From CAZUGH01 sp964619785 (GTDB lineage: Bacteria; Bacillota; Clostridia; Lachnospirales; Lachnospiraceae), in NCBI GenBank assembly GCA_964619785.1, contig CAZUGH010000039.1, forward strand, positions 1 through 17,717: DNA of 17,717 nucleotides, given 5' to 3'. The notes beneath the pieces were generated by a model. That model did no database searches. It had not been told where the DNA came from and saw only the letters and a program-made list of their open reading frames with translations. Each line of letters begins with the position of its first letter. Position 1 is the stretch's first letter. The translations under genes were made by a program, and so were the position numbers. Below are positions 15,728-17,717 of the stretch, in pieces.

Positions 15728-15793
15728 TGTTCTCACTTTCCATTATATCTATATTATTCCTTGTCATAATTCTTCCCATGTTCAAAAGCTTTT

Positions 15794-16153
15794 TCACACA
15801 ACTTCAGCTCCAAAAGGCATCAACGATAGCTTCGCCAATTTAAAGAACTGTAGACCAAATGGGATTCCAATAATGGTGACGCAAAACAGACAACCACTGA
15901 TTGCATTGCCGATTGCCATTGGAATACCAAAGATGAGAAGCCATATAATATTGGCAAGCAACGATACAGTTCCGCCCCCATATACTATGTTCTTACCAAA
16001 TGGGAAAAACGCCACAGATGCGAACTTGAAACACTGCTGTCCAATTGGAATTCCTATAATCGTAATGCAGCAAAGAACCCCTGCAATCAGCCAAGATAAG
16101 CCACTCAAAAAGCCGCCAAAGACAAACCAAATACAATTTCCTAAACATCCCAT
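15794..16153 (-). CDS. YccF family inner membrane protein
   Basis: This 119-aa membrane protein consists of two homologous halves. Each half has a hydrophobic segment starting with Asn-Ile/Cys-Ile-Trp, then ITIIGIPIGQQCFKFA (residues 30-45) or VTIIGIPFGLQFFKLA (92-107), and ends in FPFG or MPFG. This internal duplication is the YccF hallmark. The function of the family is unknown; a small-molecule or ion role has been guessed only. AAAAGGGG lies before the ATG. It has its own promoter and no clear terminator; the methyltransferase starts 66 bases downstream and could be read from the same transcript. Confidence 0.92.
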   Translation of the reverse strand: MGCLGNCIWFVFGGFLSGLSWLIAGVLCCITIIGIPIGQQCFKFASVAFFPFGKNIVYGGGTVSLLANIIWLLIFGIPMAIGNAISGCLFCVTIIGIPFGLQFFKLAKLSLMPFGAEVV

Positions 16154-16190
16154 ATGTAATACCCCTTTTCATTTCATTAATATTTACTTT

Positions 16191-16219
16191 ATTATAGCAT
16201 ACGTAAAAGGTGCTGTCAC
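16191..16219 (-). promoter_or_regulatory. Sigma-70-type promoter of yccF
   Basis: On the minus strand, GTGACA (16214-16219) and consensus TATAAT (16191-16196) are exactly 17 bases apart. The -35 lies inside the hairpin that terminates the upstream lipoprotein gene. Confidence 0.75.
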
Positions 16220-16239
16220 TCGGTATGACAACACCTTTT
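16205..16239 (-). terminator. Intrinsic terminator after the lysine-rich lipoprotein gene
   Basis: AAAAGGTGCTGTCA (16205-16218) pairs with TGACAACACCTTTT (16226-16239) with one G-T pair and a 7-base loop. A T-run follows on both strands (four on minus, five on plus). It begins 10 bases after the stop at 16249. Confidence 0.75.
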
Positions 16240-16248
16240 TGTAGAAAC

Positions 16249-16737
16249 TTATTGTGCAACCTTGGCGAGTTTTTCCATAATTCTTGCTGTCACCTTGGCA
16301 TAGTAGCTAATCTCCGCAGAGTTCAAATTATCATTCTCTAGCTGCTCCATCTTAGCCATCGTATCAGAATGTTGACTCATGTAGTCCGCATAATCAGTTA
16401 ACAAATCTGTGTCCGTAGGTGACTTTTGATACTTCTTCATAAACTTGATGTACTTATTGAAGAATTTTTCATAGCTGTCCATTGCTTTTTTGAATTTCGG
16501 TCTCATCCCATTAACAAGTTTCGATGTAGACTTTTTCTTTTTCTTGGCTTTCTTCTTCACTGCCTTTTTCTCTTCTTTTTCCTGGCTAGCTTCAGGTTCC
16601 TGAGTTTCCTCAACTCCACTTGGCATTCTATCTTGAACAGCCTCTTCTACTCGATCCGTAACCCCACAGCCCATCATCATATACGCCATAACGATAAGGC
16701 ATACTACATAGTAACATTTTCCTTTTACTTTCTTCAT
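16249..16737 (-). CDS. Small lipoprotein with lysine-rich linker, DUF6591-like
   Basis: This 162-aa protein starts with a lipoprotein signal (VMAYMMMGCG, modified Cys at residue 24). An acidic stretch (about 30-54) and a strongly basic lysine block (about 54-70, KKKAKKKKKSTSK) follow. The C-terminal 90 residues are helical and contain the pattern I associate with DUF6591: MRPKFKKAMDSYEKFFNKY, LLTDYADYM, and SAEISYYAKVTARIMEKL. The function of that family is unknown. I chose ATG 16737, which has AAAGGAGG before it, rather than 16770, which would put that site inside the gene. It lies 49 bases after the MerR gene with no terminator between, so it is probably the regulated target. Confidence 0.8.
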   Translation of the reverse strand: MKKVKGKCYYVVCLIVMAYMMMGCGVTDRVEEAVQDRMPSGVEETQEPEASQEKEEKKAVKKKAKKKKKSTSKLVNGMRPKFKKAMDSYEKFFNKYIKFMKKYQKSPTDTDLLTDYADYMSQHSDTMAKMEQLENDNLNSAEISYYAKVTARIMEKLAKVAQ

Positions 16738-16786
16738 CTTGTATCCTCCTTTGATTTTATGGAAGTGCATTGCCGTCTTTGGTTTG

Positions 16787-17116
16787 CTATAGTTCTGATA
16801 ACATTTCTTGTGCTATCTCAATTAAACGTTCCACCTCTTTCTTTTCACAGTGAAGTTTTTCAATTTGCCTCTCTAATTGTTCTCTCAAAATCACATTAGG
16901 TGAATCAATAATTGCCTGAATTTCCTTAATACTAAATCCAAGTTGTTGAAATAACCGAATCTGCTTAATGCGATTTTGTGAGGAACTATCATATAGTAAA
17001 TATCCACGTTTTGTCTTACCTGATGCACTCACTAATCCAGCCTTTTCATATCCTTGAACAGCTCTTCTTGATACATCCAACCAATCACATACCTGACGTA
17101 ATGTTTTGTCTTCCAT
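16787..17116 (-). CDS. MerR family transcriptional regulator
   Basis: This 109-aa protein has the MerR winged-helix head: helix-turn-helix LRQVCDWLDVSRRAVQGYEK (residues 6-25) where RRAVQGYE replaces the usual RTIRYYE, a wing with GYLLYD, and the second HTH-like part RIKQIRLFQQLGFSIKEIQAII. A dimerising helix follows (LREQLERQIEKLHCEKKEVERLIEIAQEML). There is no C-terminal ligand domain, so an effector is not evident; one Cys lies in the coiled coil. GGAGG lies 9 bases before the ATG. The promoter spacer holds a perfect palindrome, the typical binding place of MerR proteins. It heads an operon with the lipoprotein at 16249-16737. Confidence 0.9.
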   Translation of the reverse strand: MEDKTLRQVCDWLDVSRRAVQGYEKAGLVSASGKTKRGYLLYDSSSQNRIKQIRLFQQLGFSIKEIQAIIDSPNVILREQLERQIEKLHCEKKEVERLIEIAQEMLSEL

Positions 17117-17138
17117 ACACTTTGCCTCCGCCTTTTTT

Positions 17139-17168
17139 AGTCTAAAATTGCACGTAACGTGCAGTCAA
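17139..17168 (-). promoter_or_regulatory. MerR-type promoter with palindrome in an 18-bp spacer
   Basis: On the minus strand, -35 TTGACT (17163-17168) and -10 TAGACT (17139-17144) are 18 bases apart. Between them is the palindrome TGCACG-TTA-CGTGCA (17149-17163), perfect in both 6-base arms. Known MerR-family operators lie in overlong promoter spacers in just this way. The regulator gene starts 22 bases downstream. Confidence 0.65.
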
Positions 17169-17260
17169 ACACTATTTCAATTAAGCTCTAGCAATCCACT
17201 TCCTTAACAGAACGTGTTTTTTTCGCGTAATCGAGTAGGCTGTGTGACGGCTTATTGCAC

Positions 17261-17299
17261 AAAAAAAGAGCCATTGCATTTAGCAATAGCTCACTTTTT
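17261..17299. terminator. Bidirectional terminator after the window-end gene
   Basis: GAGCCATTGC (17268-17277) pairs with GCAATAGCTC (17283-17292) with one G-T mismatch. Seven T follow on the minus strand and six on the plus strand. It ends the minus-strand gene whose stop is at 17336. The remaining spacer, 17169-17260, shows no gene or clear signal. Confidence 0.85.
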
Positions 17300-17335
17300 T
17301 GTAGAAACTACTATATTATCAATTTTCTTATAGTG

Positions 17336-17717
17336 CTATTTCCACTCGTATATATAACTATCTGTTGCGCCCTTACCATCCGATGCATAGCCCATAATGA
17401 GTGCCTTGTGATCAGATAACACACGGAATGTATTGTTATAGGTCGGACCCATTTTAAAATCACCTTTTTCTGGTGCGACACATTGTTTCCAAGTGATTGC
17501 TTTTTCATCAAGACAGAAAATTCCACCTGTATTCTTCGCATACAGTTTACCTTCATGCGAAGTCCATACAATCGGATACGTATGAAATGGTAGCCCTAAT
17601 TCATCCTTGCTCTGATCAATATATGCCTGCTGCCACAGAGCTTCTGTGGAATACTTCTTCTTAACCTCACCTGTTGTCACATCAACTTTTATAATTTTTG
17701 GGTCAATCATTTTTTTC
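17336..17717 (-). CDS. C-terminal part of a propeller-like protein, paralogue of the 5293-6391 lipoprotein
   Basis: The frame is open to the window edge, so only the last 126 residues are visible (KKMIDPKIIKVDVTTGEV to the end SYIYEWK). It has the same beta-strand style as the lipoprotein at 5293-6391: VDVTTGEVKKKYS matches LDVESGEMEEHYS, and the last 41 residues share 15 identities without gaps, including DFKM, MGY and the YxYExK end. No catalytic motif is visible. The N-terminus, and so whether it is a lipoprotein, lies outside the window. A strong terminator follows. The ATG at 17710 is probably internal. Confidence 0.75.
   Translation of the reverse strand, partial: KKMIDPKIIKVDVTTGEVKKKYSTEALWQQAYIDQSKDELGLPFHTYPIVWTSHEGKLYAKNTGGIFCLDEKAITWKQCVAPEKGDFKMGPTYNNTFRVLSDHKALIMGYASDGKGATDSYIYEWK

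Noticed and set aside
15993..16259. 88-codon minus-strand frame over yccF and its promoter
   Set aside because: It overlaps YccF in another frame and the terminator and promoter region; its sequence is a frame-shadow of YccF.

Overview
The window looks like a chromosomal piece of a low-to-mid GC, Gram-positive anaerobe of the Lachnospiraceae/Clostridia type. The evidence is the gene content: lysine-rich Ig-like surface proteins, a DUF2975/YozG pair, a SWIM-SNF2 helicase, a ferredoxin-tailed aldo/keto reductase and a CE15 plus GH43 hemicellulose pair. Strong AGGAGG ribosome binding sites and short intergenic spacers agree. Two runs of exactly 100 N (3757-3856 and 5446-5545) show that it is a scaffolded, probably metagenomic, assembly. 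I see no tRNA, rRNA, CRISPR array or transposase.

Layout. 126-2385 (+): a tight operon of a DUF2975 membrane protein, a YozG-type HTH regulator and a DUF4173-like polytopic membrane protein, with a perfect 14-bp palindrome just upstream. 2469-3659 (+): an aldo/keto reductase with two 4Fe-4S motifs, broken by an in-frame TAG and lacking a normal start codon. 3733-4108 (-): a secreted Ig-like protein interrupted by gap 1. 4365-5240 (+): purC standing alone, closed by a bidirectional terminator. 9823 down to 5293 (-): a 1087-aa SWIM-SNF2 helicase followed by a lipoprotein (interrupted by gap 2). Between them lies an unusual element: three consecutive hairpins bracketed by a 30-bp direct repeat that carries a Shine-Dalgarno and a start codon. 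9995-10375 (+): an orphan helical ORF, possibly the tail of a lost larger gene. 12715 down to 10442 (-) and 12921-14324 (+): a divergent pair, a secreted glucuronoyl esterase (CE15) and a cytoplasmic GH43 glycosidase, sharing a 205-bp regulatory region. 15727 down to 14337 (-): a TylF-like methyltransferase and a cysteine-motif membrane protein. 16153-15794 (-): YccF. 17116 down to 16249 (-): a MerR regulator and a small lysine-rich lipoprotein, with a palindrome placed in the promoter spacer as expected for a MerR operator. 17717 down to 17336 (-): the end of a second propeller-like protein, paralogous to the lipoprotein at 5293-6391.

How the genes may work together. The CE15/GH43 pair fits staged use of glucuronoxylan or arabinoxylan: an exported enzyme cuts lignin-carbohydrate or glucuronoyl esters outside, and a cytoplasmic glycosidase trims imported oligosaccharides. 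The first operon and the MerR operon look like small self-regulated membrane or envelope units. The most unusual item is the hairpin element at 6387-6558, which rebuilds a ribosome binding site and start codon at both of its ends and contains a hairpin loop complementary to the bases next to those sites. I found no complete large new defence or metabolic system here.
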